In this document: positions 50,722-61,499 of the stretch, piece after piece
How the letters are laid out: each line of letters opens with the position of its first letter
Position numbering within the stretch: position 1 is the first letter of the stretch
Assembly (NCBI GenBank): GCA_025617745.1
Contig: CM046870.1
Span: 6,697,618 to 6,761,617, forward strand
DNA from: Heliocidaris erythrogramma
Lineage: Eukaryota; Echinodermata; Echinoidea; Camarodonta; Echinometridae
DNA length: 64,000 bases
Reading direction: 5' to 3'
Program-made: the position numbers and the translations under genes
The notes under the pieces: generated by a model
Told to the model about the DNA's origin: nothing
What the model saw: only the letters and a program-made list of their open reading frames with translations
The model's database searches: none

Positions 50722-50967
50722 ACACGATAAGAACTACTTTCGAAAAATAAACTCAAGGGCAATTTCAAAGGCCTATTGTACTGCCCATAGAAATCAGGTT
50801 CGGATTATGTAATACACCATTGTAATCGTGTTTCTCCTTCTCTCCTGTGTCTATTTGTACATTTTCCCCCTCAATTTCTTCCGCTTTTTCTAATCCGTTT
50901 CTAAAGGTGATAGACAGGCTATTGAAATTGTCTTGAGTTTATTTTTCGAAAGTAGTTTTTATCGCGT
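50722..50967. mobile_element. Chimeric MITE carrying a foreign 70-bp segment
   Basis: Both MITE ends are present (ACACGATAAGAACTACTTTC / GAAAGTAGTTTTTATCGCGT). Where other copies read GTTCGCACA in the middle, this one holds ~70 bp (about 50827-50897) identical, apart from a few changes, to the sequence flanking the 49028 copy. Confidence 0.8.
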
Positions 50968-51340
50968 TCAGGGTAAAATAGGAGTGGGCATTCAAAGCTT
51001 TCACAAACAATAACTCTAGATCTATAAATTTAAATTTGCAAATGAAAATGATGCAGCTTGATATCAGGGAACTGCCACGACTCTGGTAATATCATTAATG
51101 AAACAAATGCGTCTATAATGCAATAATTATGTGTACGTCAGCTAACTGTAGTATGCTTCTTTTTCTTCTGTGTAATATGTAAATCCTTTATTTAAAAGGC
51201 ACTTAAATGTCTTTCAATTTTTGGTATAATCGTTTCTGAAATCACACGCATCCTGTATATATTATAGTGGACAATGGAGCTACTGATGTCACTTGATGAA
51301 CATGGTTATCCATAAAGAAAAAATGATTGCTCCAAAAACT

Positions 51341-51447
51341 CAGGGGCGGATTTAAGATGGGGCACAACGGGCCCATGCTTGCCCCCCTCGCCCTTTGACC
51401 AAAAATGCCTTAAACACCTCTTTAAGAAAATCCTGGATCCGCCCCTG
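51341..51447. mobile_element. Short MITE with CAGGGGCGGAT ends
   Basis: Perfect 11-bp inverted termini (CAGGGGCGGAT / ATCCGCCCCTG), C/G-rich subterminal sequence, 107 bp. Lies ~390 bp downstream of twist exon 1, within intron 1. Confidence 0.7.
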
Positions 51448-51836
51448 CAACAACAATCATACTGTTAAATATTCATACATGTAGTTGGGAAATGATTTTC
51501 ATGAGATATAACAGTTGTATATATTTCTGATAACACGTGCGATTAAATTGTATAGACAAGGTATATCAGGCACTCTGTTTAGATTTTGAGAGAAATCAGC
51601 CCTCTACCAACACAAATTGTATACAATATCAATAATACTCCTGAAAAATGAGTACATATACATATTTATACATTTTTAAAAAGAATATCAAATCTTTCCC
51701 TAGATGTTAGTAAGCTCATCTTGCTAAAATTTCATCTTTTCATCATTTACTATAGAAGACGAGAAAATCCCGATGGCAATAGGTTATCAAAATAATATTC
51801 AATATGATTATTTAATGAAATAAAAAATCTTCTTAC

Positions 51837-51924
51837 CTCTGTTTCCATTGTTATTCGTTGATAAAACACTGCTTGGAATCGCATTGTCCCAGAGCCGACA
51901 ATGGGCGTAGGCTGCTGTATCCAT
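51837..51924 (-). CDS. twist: Twist first coding exon (29 codons plus one base)
   Basis: Proposed N-terminus of Twist, too short to stand out as an ORF. The ATG at 51922-51924 (minus) lies in a strong context (GTTACCATGG), with an in-frame TAG 21 nt upstream at 51943-51945, so it is the first possible start in this frame. It encodes 29 residues beginning MDTAAYAHCRLW and ending STNNNGNR. The exon ends AGAG|GTAAGA at 51837/51836, a near-consensus donor in phase 1. Its final G completes GTG (Val30) with the TG that opens the exon at 35212, and the frame continues NPLTG without a stop. Total 88 + 869 nt = 318 codons plus stop. Vertebrate Twist1 has no intron in its coding region, so this split would be lineage-specific. 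Support is start context, donor, matching phase and strand. Another unseen 5' exon or alternative first exon cannot be excluded without transcripts. Confidence 0.75.
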
Positions 51925-52060
51925 GGTAACCACAATCTGACTCTAAATTTGGCGGGAAAGCTATGCGCGGAGACAGCTGTCTGGACACACCACGTCTGCG
52001 TAACACGGTGATGAGCTAGATTACTTGGTTTCCTGCGAGAATCAAATCAAATAACAACCT
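51925..52060 (-). promoter_or_regulatory. twist: Proximal 5' region of twist with E2F-like and E-box motifs
   Basis: Immediately upstream of the ATG, the plus strand carries TTTGGCGGGAAA at 51948-51959, a full match to the E2F consensus on both strands. A palindromic E-box CAGCTG lies at 51974-51979. GTATCCATGGTAAC at 51917-51930 overlaps the start codon and fits an RFX X-box pattern. Whether this is 5'UTR or promoter is unknown, because the transcription start is not visible and no clear TATA box was found. Function is inferred from motifs only. Confidence 0.4.
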
Positions 52061-53310
52061 CTCATTTTCTCGTGTAAATTCTGATTAAGTGATTTGTCAA
52101 ATTGGACGAAATGATTGATTCGAACACTTACTATTCCTTCCAATGCTGTCGGATTACGAGGAAGTCATGGGTCGCGCATGACGCATACAGACTTTGAAAA
52201 AATATAGAGAAGTTAAGCGTTTATTGATCTCTAAAAGTCTGATGTTGTCGGGACCATGTCAAGTCGTATAGGAAGCTTAGCAATGCTACAAGCCACAAAA
52301 CCTGCAACCCGCAAAGTAAGGAAAGAACCAGAAATTGTCAAAAGGTGTTTTGGTTTCGTACCTCAGTAAACACAGGATATTAGAAAAGAAAAGCATGACA
52401 AGCACGGTTTGTCTTTCCCAAACAAGCTCTCAAGGATTACAGTAAAATGAGAAATTTTTTCTGAATATTTTTTGGCAGGATGGAAAGTCGTCTTGCAAAA
52501 TAAAAAGTTTATCAAAAGATGAGACGTACATATGATGCTAGAGAAACGATGATATCAACTTCGTGATGAGATTCTCCGCAAACTTTCCTCGAACGCCTCC
52601 AGCGACAACTCCACGAATGTGCCCGTACGAACAAACACCCAACTACATACAACATCCACTGTGCCATTATCTGGAAATCAGCTAAGTTTTTGATCAACGA
52701 ATAAAAAAGTGGCACAAACTCCCCGCACTGCCTGCCAATTACGGAATCAAAGATAATATTTAAGCAAAATCTAAATAGAAAGCATAACTGTCTCTAGTGA
52801 TTCCGTTTATGCTTTTCACACCGCGGCCGAGGCTCTCAGAAGTGTAAATGAGGCCAGGATAATTGCGAGCGACGTGGACCAAAGAGAGGGGGAAATGGAA
52901 TAATTTAGCTATCTTTCGCATCGGCATCTGAAGTAAATAAGGGAGGATGGTTGAGATCCGAGGACGGGTTTCCGATTTGATCGTCCTTCGCTTGAAGTGA
53001 GATTTGACGGATGAAAGAAGGGGAGAGAAGATGTGTGGAACGGAAGATGACACAGATACTCAAAAGATCGATAACCTCTCGTGATGACTTGGATAATTTT
53101 TCATCAACGTCTTCCTACCTGCGTGCTTACACATCAGGAAGAGATGGACGGACAAAATTAGTCTGGTCGGACATAATCTTACTACCGAAATTCGGATCAA
53201 AACAATTAGCAAAGTTGGTTATATTTGTTCTCATAAAAAGCATCAGAAATTAAGACCATGTTTTTAACAATTATCTTAACTCGTAGTAGTTTATGCTAAA
53301 AACTCTAACA
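52061..53310. other. Upstream flank of twist, no gene recognised
   Basis: Moderately GC-balanced. The frame at 52760-53053 (minus) has no known domain. Could hold the twist promoter or 5' non-coding exon; no decisive signal. Confidence 0.4.
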
Positions 53311-53317
53311 TGTAACA

Positions 53318-53331
53318 GTAACCATGGTAAC
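53318..53331. promoter_or_regulatory. Second perfect X-box-like palindrome
   Basis: GTAACCATGGTAAC, identical to 33134-33147, followed by CGCGGTCACCGG. Lies ~1.4 kb upstream of the twist ATG. Confidence 0.3.
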
Positions 53332-53439
53332 CGCGGTCACCGGTCATTTGATTCTTAGACAGATACAATGGTAACTGTAAGCACATGTGGCAATTCAGAT
53401 CGCAATGGTTTTCGTCATCCTACCAGCTCCCCATTACCC

Positions 53440-53570
53440 TCCTGGGTATGGCGTAATAACTGTAAATTAATGCTTTGCCAAATGACACATGTGCCATGCT
53501 GGGGCTCGAACCTAGGACCTTCACATGTCGAGACAAATGTTAACATGACGTGACGACACCTGTCTGTATA
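53440..53570 (-). mobile_element. tRNA-derived SINE
   Basis: The minus strand has a near-perfect B box GGTTCGAGCC (53503-53512), preceded ~40 nt upstream by an A-box-like GTGTCGTCACGT. It is followed by a non-tRNA body ATTTGGCAAAGCATTAATTT. The pattern resembles tRNA-Leu-type SINEs. Confidence 0.6.
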
Positions 53571-53602
53571 GGGCCTAAGCAGGTATCCATTCACCTACAC
53601 AC

Positions 53603-53662
53603 CACTATATACATGTATACTATATATACACTATATATACACTATATTATACACTATATATT
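53603..53662. repeat. (ACTATATATAC)n repeat
   Basis: About five TATATACAC-type units. Confidence 0.8.
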
Positions 53663-53824
53663 TCAGTCGAAATCACTTCACGTTTTCCCTGACGAAGGGG
53701 GAGGACCCCCGAAAATTTGGAGAATAAAATTTCTGTAATTGGCAATCAATGCATTTCAGTCATCCTTTATTTTGATACCACTATATACATGATATAGATA
53801 AATATTTTTTTTAAATATTGAATA

Positions 53825-53985
53825 ACTGTAACAACAACATCAACAATAATGATAATGATATTAATGATAATAATAATAATAGTAATAATGATAGCAATAA
53901 TAATAATAATAATTATAATAATAATAATAACAACTATAATAATAAAAAATAATAATGATAAATAATACTCAATAATAATAAGGCC
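53825..53985. repeat. (AAT)n microsatellite
   Basis: Interrupted AAT/GAT repeats of ~150 bp, forming the tail of the adjacent minus-strand element. Confidence 0.92.
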
Positions 53986-54045
53986 ACATTTATATTTCGC
54001 ACATAATCCCAGGGGATGCTCAAGGCGCCTACAAAGTGATGTATG
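53986..54045 (-). mobile_element. LINE/SINE 3' tail
   Basis: On the minus strand: TTGTAGGCGCCTTGAGCATC, CCTGGGATTATGTGCGAAATATAAATGT, then (ATT)n. Same tail type as at 840 and 33245. No ORF remains. Confidence 0.6.
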
Positions 54046-54049
54046 ATAT

Positions 54050-55190
54050 ATATTAATAGTAATAATATCATCGGATATTAACGGCCACTAAAATGGTATC
54101 AGTGCTTACACAATTGTATGACCTAATTCACGCAGAATTACCACTGACCCTCCCGCCCCCTTGACCCCCCCCCCCCAAATAATAATAATAATAATCCATG
54201 GCCACGAATACTCAAGTTCATTATTCATTATGCTCGCAGAGAGGTATATCAAACCTTCAAGACAAGTATTCACAAAGGGTTTTTCAGAGTAGTCAGAGTA
54301 AAACAAAAAAAGAGCGCAAAAGAATACAGGTGCATTAATCTTTGATTAAAAATATAAAAAATAAGTCAAGATGTATTCTGCTAATCTCCGAACATTATGA
54401 GAAGGCTTGTATATATGGAAATAATTAGAGTTTTCAGATGAATGCCATCTGGTGATAAATGTACATGATTAGAAGCCAACATGTGTCATGAATAACTCTT
54501 CACCGATTACACAGAATGAAGGATTTGTCTGTAACCATTTCTAACATGTTTTTATTAATCATTCCATTTCTAGACTAATTATCAGTTTCTACATTCTCGG
54601 TGAAAATTACGATATCGCCCATCTCCTCATTATGTACCCCGATGATTCTAAGTTCATTATTCAAATAAATCTCCCTATACAGGTATATGCTTAAAAGTAT
54701 ACTGTATGTATAAAAGAATTGCACAACAATCTTAAAAATCTACACCGGTGGTTTTTCTCGCTGTATTTACAAATAAAAGAAGAAGACAAACGCTGCTGAC
54801 AATGCGCAGGTTCCTAGAGTTTAGAGCTACTTTTTTTGAATCACTTCCGTCGAGTTTAAATTGAATTTAACTTCCATCCGATATTTGTTTCTCTAGTTAC
54901 CCCTGAACTCCGATTCTTACTCCAGACGCTTCAAATAGGGGATCCTCTCAAATTAAATCAAATGTATAATCTTGCTTAATCATCTAGGGGTGCTATTGTT
55001 AGGGAGTGTCCAGTGAAGAGGGGTTGAAGGGGGCAATTAAAGGATGATTGTGTTCGTAACATTCGACAGAGGCAGATGACCATCTCAAGGTTACTGACGT
55101 CATCATCTTAGTGTTGATGATGCTACAGGAAAAAACAATAGATAAGTTAAGCTAATGCAGTGATAATATGATATCAAGAAATAATATTCA
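54050..55190. other. Intergenic, AT-rich
   Basis: Contains poly-C plus (AAT)n at ~54165-54195. No gene seen. Confidence 0.45.
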
Positions 55191-55191
55191 A

Positions 55192-55300
55192 CCCCTCCCC
55201 CCCAAAAAAACCAACCCCACAAAACAAAAAAACAACAAACAAACAAACACAAAACAGAACAAACCAAAACAAAATAAAAAAAAAACACAACCCGTAGCAG
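55192..55300. repeat. A/C-rich (CAAA)n low-complexity tract
   Basis: CCCCTCCCCCCC then AAAACAAAC-type repeats. Confidence 0.85.
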
Positions 55301-55570
55301 TATAATATTTTTGTGTGGAGAACTAGAAAATATTGAATCACGGTGAAGAGGGATAAACAATTTTAGGACACTTTAGGCCAAATACTAATATAACAAGATT
55401 TTAGAAAATTCTTTATTTATTTTATAGAATTGTATCATTTGCGATTCTCCGTGGCTACTTCAAAAATGTCAATAAAAAAAACTTCTTTAAGTTCTAAATG
55501 TTTGAGACAGTAACTATTTGATGGCATGGGGCCTTCTTGTCAAAATATTCAGATGCTTTAGCCAGGAGTG

Positions 55571-55717
55571 AGCCCCCCCCCAAAAAAAAAAAAAAGAAAA
55601 AAAAGAAGAAAACAAAAACAAAAACAAAAACAAAAACAAAAACAAAAACAAACAAAAAACAAAACAAAATAAAACAAAACAAAACAACCCCCCCCCAAAA
55701 AAAAAAAAAAAAAAAAC
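55571..55717. repeat. (AAAAAC)n and homopolymer tract
   Basis: C9, A-rich, about eight AAAAAC units, AAAAC units, C9, A20. The Lys/Thr and Phe/Val frames are artefacts. Confidence 0.92.
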
Positions 55718-55719
55718 AC

Positions 55720-57000
55720 GGAAAGAGAAAATACTTAATTGAATTTAGCGCATTTAGTGAATTTTATAATGAGAATAATTCTTTTAACATTGTAAACAAG
55801 TAAACCTTAAGACATATCGTATTGAATACTGTTTAAACTTCCCCTATATGTGGTTATAAGCAAGAGAGGGGTATAAACAACTGCATAACATCCTTAACCC
55901 CAGAGCTTACTTTATTTCTTTTCTGCTCTTCTATTAAGCCTTTATCTTTTCTATTACCGGCACGGAAAACAAATTCTTACACAATCTTTATGGTGCATAT
56001 AGCTTATGCAAAAATCCCTTCTGTGTGAATCATTTTCAGCTGTTAGCATTATCATAACCAACTTCAGGTAAAGGTTCTAGTAGTTTACATTGGCATGATA
56101 ACTAAAAGTAACTGGACTGGAAAATTAATTACACAATATTTATCCCTTTTATCATACCGCAGTAAATCGATCCTAGTTCGGCCTTTAAATATTGAAAAAG
56201 AACACTAGGAGAGATTAAACGACAATAAGGGATTAAACGATTTAGTGTGTGGGCTGGTCCGCAGTATTGAATATCGGTCCATTTTTCTTCAAAGTTTCTC
56301 GCCTCCCTTCCTGTTCAGGTGTTCACTCTGGTGAGGAGGGAGTGATGAATTTAAGATTGCCCATGTCCTGAGAGACCTCATGTCATCGCTTGCTTAAAAT
56401 GGTACTGTCACTTGATGATGACCTTATGACAAGCACAAACTTTAAAGGTAATCTTTAAAGGAAAGCTTGAGGTCTGGGAAAGGTAAACAATAATTTGTGA
56501 GCTTTCTCATTCTTTTTATGTTAGATTTGGAAGATTATCATAGTATATATGTCCCCTGAAAAGGATTGCTCTTCAAATTCTCTCACATTCAAAATATGAC
56601 CAGAAACAGCTGAAATGTTCGAACCGAACATTTATGTGTAGTCCCATATACACATTTCTGTGTGCAGTGCATGTGACCTTGAAGTTTGAAGTTTGAAGTT
56701 TTATTGTTCCACTTTTACATCAGATGAATCTTTACAAAAACGATTTTACAGCACATTTGTCAGTTTCAAAACATAGGGGTAAAGAATTCAAATCAAGTAC
56801 AATGTACAGTAAATAAGTAGAAATTTTGAGAGATATATGAACGACTGGCAAAAAGAAGAAAAGAAGCAAAATGTGGGGAGCCTGAATAAAAATCATTGCT
56901 TGTAAATGATTAGGATCCCGTATAAAGTAAGTAATTCTGATTGGGATGCAATAAAAAGCGAGAAGTATCAGATTTACGTACAAGGAAAGCTCTCCTTGTC
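55720..57000. other. Intergenic; possible LINE tail at ~56690
   Basis: TTGAAGTTTGAAGTTTGAAG then TTTTATTGTTCCACTTTTAC suggests a minus-strand LINE 3' end with a (CTTCAAA)n tail. No coding remains. (CT)n follows at 57005-57035. Confidence 0.35.
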
Positions 57001-57003
57001 AAC

Positions 57004-57036
<33 letters not shown>

Positions 57037-57867
57037 CGGCCATCTTGTTTGTTTGTTATTATTGCTTTGTTCAAGGGCTGAAAGTGCTAAAATGTCCATC
57101 ATCTTTAATACAACCCTCACTCATGTCCATTTTTTATATGTTTCTTTTATATATTGTGAATTGTCGACTATTTTTTAATGCCTCAAAAGTATCATTGTTT
57201 TATGCCTCAAATGTATCTTTGTTTTTTATTGTATGTATGTTTGAGTGGAAATAAACTTTGAATTGAATTGATTTGAAAGCTCAGAATGTGGAGTAATTTC
57301 TTATCATTTTGGCGGTTCCAAATCATTACCGCATACATTAATTCTTATGTGCTAGTTTCTTTCACAATTCAATCTCGTCACGGTGACCAGAACTCAAATT
57401 TATCTTTAAGGTGTTTTTTTAACTCCTGATAAAAAAGTGCATTTCAAAATATAATTCTTTGCTTTCACAGGGGATTTCCCTGTAAACAGTTGGGATTGAT
57501 TCAAATCGATCGCAACTCGATATCAATCGCTACTGTGCACTAGATAAGAGTTTGTACATTTGCAATTGATCAATGCAACTCTTTATAAGACAGGGGTAAC
57601 ATGGGTTAAAAAAATATATCAAAATATTAAGAAATAAAAACATAATTGTCATTTTCATTGTCAATGTCATATCTTTTTAAAGTTTATTCGAATAGACCAG
57701 CTCATCTTGCTCACAGTACATGCTAAAAATCACCTCAAATATCCACAGATCTTTTAAATATGGAGAAGTCCCACTCCGTGCATTTTGAAATAATCACTTC
57801 TATTGTGATGAATGTACGTCATTAATAGTTTTGTTTCCATCATTTGACAAAAAAACAAAACTGGACT

Positions 57868-58195
57868 GAACTAGTCTGAAAGCCCCATTGAATATCTGGT
57901 CAGTGACTGAACTCGTCTGAAATACCCATTGAATATCTGATCAGTGACTGAACTAGTCTGAAATACCCATTGAATATCTGGTCAGTGACTGAACTAGTCT
58001 GAAATACCCATTGAATATCTGGTCAGTGAATGAACTAGTCTGAAAGCCCCATTGAATATCTGGTCAGTGAATGAACTAGTCTGAAAGCCCCATTGAATAT
58101 CTGGTCAGTGACTGAACTCGTCTGAAATACCCATTGAATATCTGGTCAGTACATGAACTTGTCCGAAAGGCCCTCGGAATATTGAGTTAGTTTTA
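57868..58195. repeat. 41-bp minisatellite, eight copies
   Basis: Units start at exactly 41-bp spacing: 57868, 57909, 57950, 57991, 58032, 58073, 58114 and 58155. The unit is GAACTAGTCTGAAATACCCA, TTGAATATCTGGTCAGTGACT. Variants alternate AAGCCCC / AATACCC. The eighth copy is diverged, and a ninth decayed one follows. Confidence 0.97.
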
Positions 58196-58199
58196 TAAA

Positions 58200-59130
58200 C
58201 CAGTCTGAATAGCCTTTAAATATCTTGATGGGTTGAAGGGAAATGACATGTATTTGATATCAAAATCATTTTTGACAAATCACGAGTCTACACGCCTACA
58301 GGTGGAATGGAATTGTGTTTTGTTTGTATTTTCCCCGTTCTCTCCATCCCATTCACGGTATTTTGAGGTATGAAACATTACACGACTTCTCCCTAACTTA
58401 TGACAAAATCAATTTGTTTGTAGTTTAGAAATGTACATGTGCAACCCTGATATAGTCGATTTGAGATCGGCTCGTATTTTGATTTCTATCAAATGGGAAC
58501 AAAAGGAAGTACAGAACAAACAGACTGGCAAGGAATAAAAGTCAGAGTAATATGACGTCATTTACTATGTTTACGCAGTATTTACAATGTGCAGGAGAGG
58601 GGTTACGTTCAGAAAGTGAAAGCAAAAAAATGAAATTAGTGATAGGCCTTTTTCTTAGCGATTAGAAATATGGAAAATTTGTTAAAGAGGGGAACAGTGA
58701 ATATCATATTAATTAGTCCTAAAGAAACTGTTATACCGTTCTTCTCATCCATGAGATTTCTCACGTGACATCTACTGCAGAGGATGGTATAGGGAAGGGG
58801 GGGGGGGGGGGGGGTGGGGCCCGTGCCCACGGTATTAACCAAATCTGTCATACCTTTAGTACACAAAAAGGTCCCTCCTAATTACCACGCCCTTTATTTT
58901 ACTGGCAGCAATTCGAAACGAAAAAAGGTGGATGAAAATTGTCGGACTTAAGTTTTGCCCCCTACCATCGGCTGCTATAAAATCCTGAATCCGCCATTGT
59001 ACTGATTATGCTGATTGCCAGATAAGGCATGACTGTCTGTCTGTCTCTACGTATGTACGTCAGTTTGTCGTCTCTGTCCTTCCTTTATAAGCAAGTATCT
59101 AGCTCTCCAACCCGTCCCACCCTGTCCCCA
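58200..59130. other. Intergenic with a poly-G run and one MITE end
   Basis: A poly-G run of ~17 at ~58797-58813. CCTGAATCCGCCATTG at ~58984 looks like one end of the GGCGGA family. No gene. Confidence 0.45.
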
Positions 59131-59148
59131 CCCCCTCTCTCTATCTCA

Positions 59149-59204
<56 letters not shown>

Positions 59205-59330
59205 CTCTCTCTCTCTCCCTCTCTCTCGTTCGCCCTCTTTCTCCTTCTTCTTCTTCTTCTTCTCCTCCTCCATCTTCTTTTTCTTCTTTTCTCTCTTTCT
59301 CTCTCATACTCTCCCCGTCTCTCTTCATTC
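59130..59330. repeat. (CT)n-(CA)n-(CT)n-(CTT)n compound microsatellite
   Basis: CT repeats, about 17 CA units at ~59166-59200, CT repeats, then CTT repeats. It explains the Ser/Thr/His and Glu/Arg frames. Confidence 0.95.
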
Positions 59331-59334
59331 TCAT

Positions 59335-60835
59335 CTGATAGGATGCTGTTGTCAAAGATGATTGAGATCCGAGCAGTCCCCGCTGACTATCTCTGTTTCC
59401 CCGGTGAGGGGGTGTCATCGCTCCACAAATGACAAGAGTTATTTTTGTTGCAATTTCTGACTCGGGGATAGGCAGGAGAATGAACTGCTAAGTACTAAGT
59501 AGAATTAGCTGTTCAAAATAATTCACGCTGCACTTTTCAGATCGGATTGTGAGTCACGCACGCTGTATGTTGCCACAATACTTCTTTGATACAACATTGG
59601 CTAATTAAAAATTTGTCTTTTAAACATTTGATCATCAATTCCAAAGCTAATAATTTTCATTGGCGTAGCGTGAGTCCGGATATTTGGGGAGACACTGGAA
59701 TCATGTGGGAGGGGGGGGGGGGGGCGGACGGGGTATCCGTTTCAGTTATTGAATGAATTGTTATTTACAGGGCCACTTATTAGGGGAGGTTGTGGAAGGG
59801 GTCCTATCGTCTTCTTTACTCGTCCTCTTTCCCTTTTTCTTTTCCTTTTTTCTCTCTCTCTCTCTTCTAGCTTTCTCTTTCTTTCTCCCTCTCTCTGTCA
59901 CACACTTTCTTTTCCCAATTATATGGGGGGGGGGGGCTTCTTCTAATTATGGAATGGTATCAAAGACCTATTTCGATTTTACTCAGAGAGAAAGGAGCTA
60001 CTCCCGATAACTTGTCTGGAGTTGAGTTATTTTTATATAAAATGGAGATTATTATGAAAGAGATTGATAATCCAAGCATGGATTTATTGATGGGATTATC
60101 CGTGAGCCCATCGGAAGAATCTATATGAATCGACTTAAAACGATCAATCACATGCGTGCTAAGTCAAAACCACATTTGTAAATCTCACACGAGTTAGAAA
60201 TAGATTTTCTGGATTTTGCACTAATTTCATCACGAACCTGCACCACTATTTGCAATATCTGAAATTAAAATCTTCAAATGCAAAAACTTTATCCTAATTC
60301 TGCAGAATATATTTTAGAATAATTATTTTCCTTTAAGCGCCAGTAACTGGATAAAACACACTCTTTCCATTGTTTTGTGTCTTGGGATATGTAGAGGGTG
60401 TTGTGGAAAGGTTTTTTTTTTAAAAAGGTATTCAAGTAAAGTTAAACTATCGTTTTGACCATCAACAACTAAGTGGGGGGGGGGGGGGGGGAGTCAATTG
60501 CAGACTGCGTGTTATTTCTGAAAGAGCTCAGTAATTTTAACTGCTGTTAGAAACACACCATAATTCATATTAACCTGTCACGCACTAAAAAAGGATTAAC
60601 GGTGTTTTACACTCATCTCTGAAACAAGATATGACTGACTCTAGAGAAAAGATATATCTCCTTTCATCCGGGAAATCTTCCGAACCCACAATCGGAAAGA
60701 CCCTAATCAATGGCCAATTTCCCCTGGGGAATTGAGCATCAGAGGAACTAGAAAGTCTCGAGAGACATCTTCCCTTCTACTCCATAATTCATTATAACTC
60801 ATAGTGACACTCATGTGCTGTAATTATGGTTGTGC
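59335..60835. other. Intergenic, with poly-G and CT tracts
   Basis: Poly-G at ~59711, ~59924 and ~60475; pyrimidine tract at ~59815-59900. ATTGGCGTAGCGTGAGTCC at ~59659 is a single end of the GGCGTAGC family. No gene. Confidence 0.45.
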
Positions 60836-60842
60836 GACGCAA

Positions 60843-61031
60843 TGCTCCGGCGACAATTATTCCGCGGTAATTTTGAACTCGAACCAAATTCCTAATTTCA
60901 ACCCATTTATTCCTTGGTCCTAACACTATGCTACACCCTAAATCTAACCTAAAAATCAAATTGCAACCCGAACCCTAAAACCCTATTCATTTGACGAAAT
61001 AGAATCCGGAGCAATAATTGTCGTCGGAGCA
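60843..61031. mobile_element. Foldback/MITE with TGCTCCGGCGACAATTATT ends
   Basis: The left TGCTCCGGCGACAATTATT is inverted at 61013-61031 with one change. The interior includes AACCCGAACCCTAAAACCC. About 190 bp, non-coding. Confidence 0.75.
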
Positions 61032-61265
61032 CCGTAATTGCTCATCTTTCATTGCATTTCAACAGCAAATAAATTTACAAAGGCTTTCAGTTTACAAAAA
61101 TCATTATGAGCATAGAAGAACATGCCATATCAGCTTATCGCGGATTTGATTTGCTTTGTCACAGAGCAACAAGAAAGCACGCAGAATATTAGACATAAAA
61201 TCATGAGAATAGTAAATGCGTCATTTAATGGCGTAGGACTGCGTCAGTCACTAGTGCGGAGCTTT

Positions 61266-61491
61266 AAAGCCCGGCCCACACGGGGCGTCATTTACTGACG
61301 TTAGGACTGCGTCAGTGACTTATACAATCTTTTGCACGCCATGAAAGAGTGATTTTGTTAAAAAATTGATGACAAAAATGAACAGTGCAAATAGTACTTT
61401 TAATAACTGGCGTATGTGTTAGTTGCCTCTTCAGGCTCGAATAGCGCAGGTACTGACGCAGTCGAAATGACGCCTGGTGTGAGCTGGGTTT
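61266..61491. mobile_element. Foldback with GCCC..CACAC..GGCGTCATTT ends
   Basis: AAAGCCCGGCCCACACGGGG, CGTCATTT at the left is inverted at the right with several mismatches. GACTGCGTCAGT-type phrases recur just outside (61230) and inside. Confidence 0.6.
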
Positions 61492-61499
61492 ATCGCACC

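Larger units (their letters stand above)
35213..51836 (-). other. twist: twist intron 1 (16,624 bp, GT-AG, phase 1)
   Basis: Inferred from the donor GTAAGA at 51836-51831 and the acceptor ending TTTCAG at 35218-35213. No other convincing coding exon is visible inside. It contains a long polypyrimidine tract (plus strand) close to the acceptor, a ~180-bp tandem array, foldback elements, MITEs, a GC-rich island near 39.9 kb and a long compound microsatellite. The stretch 35221-35400, just upstream of the acceptor, is GC-rich and non-repetitive, with a GC-box-like GGAGGCGGGGC near 35370. It might be regulatory. Confidence 0.72.

Noticed and set aside
57868..58195. Regular repeats considered as a CRISPR array
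   Set aside because: Units are contiguous 41-bp tandem copies without unique spacers, in an animal genome.
59029..59418. Ser/Thr/His- and Glu/Arg-rich frames on both strands
   Set aside because: Products of (CT)n, (CA)n and (CTT)n repeats.
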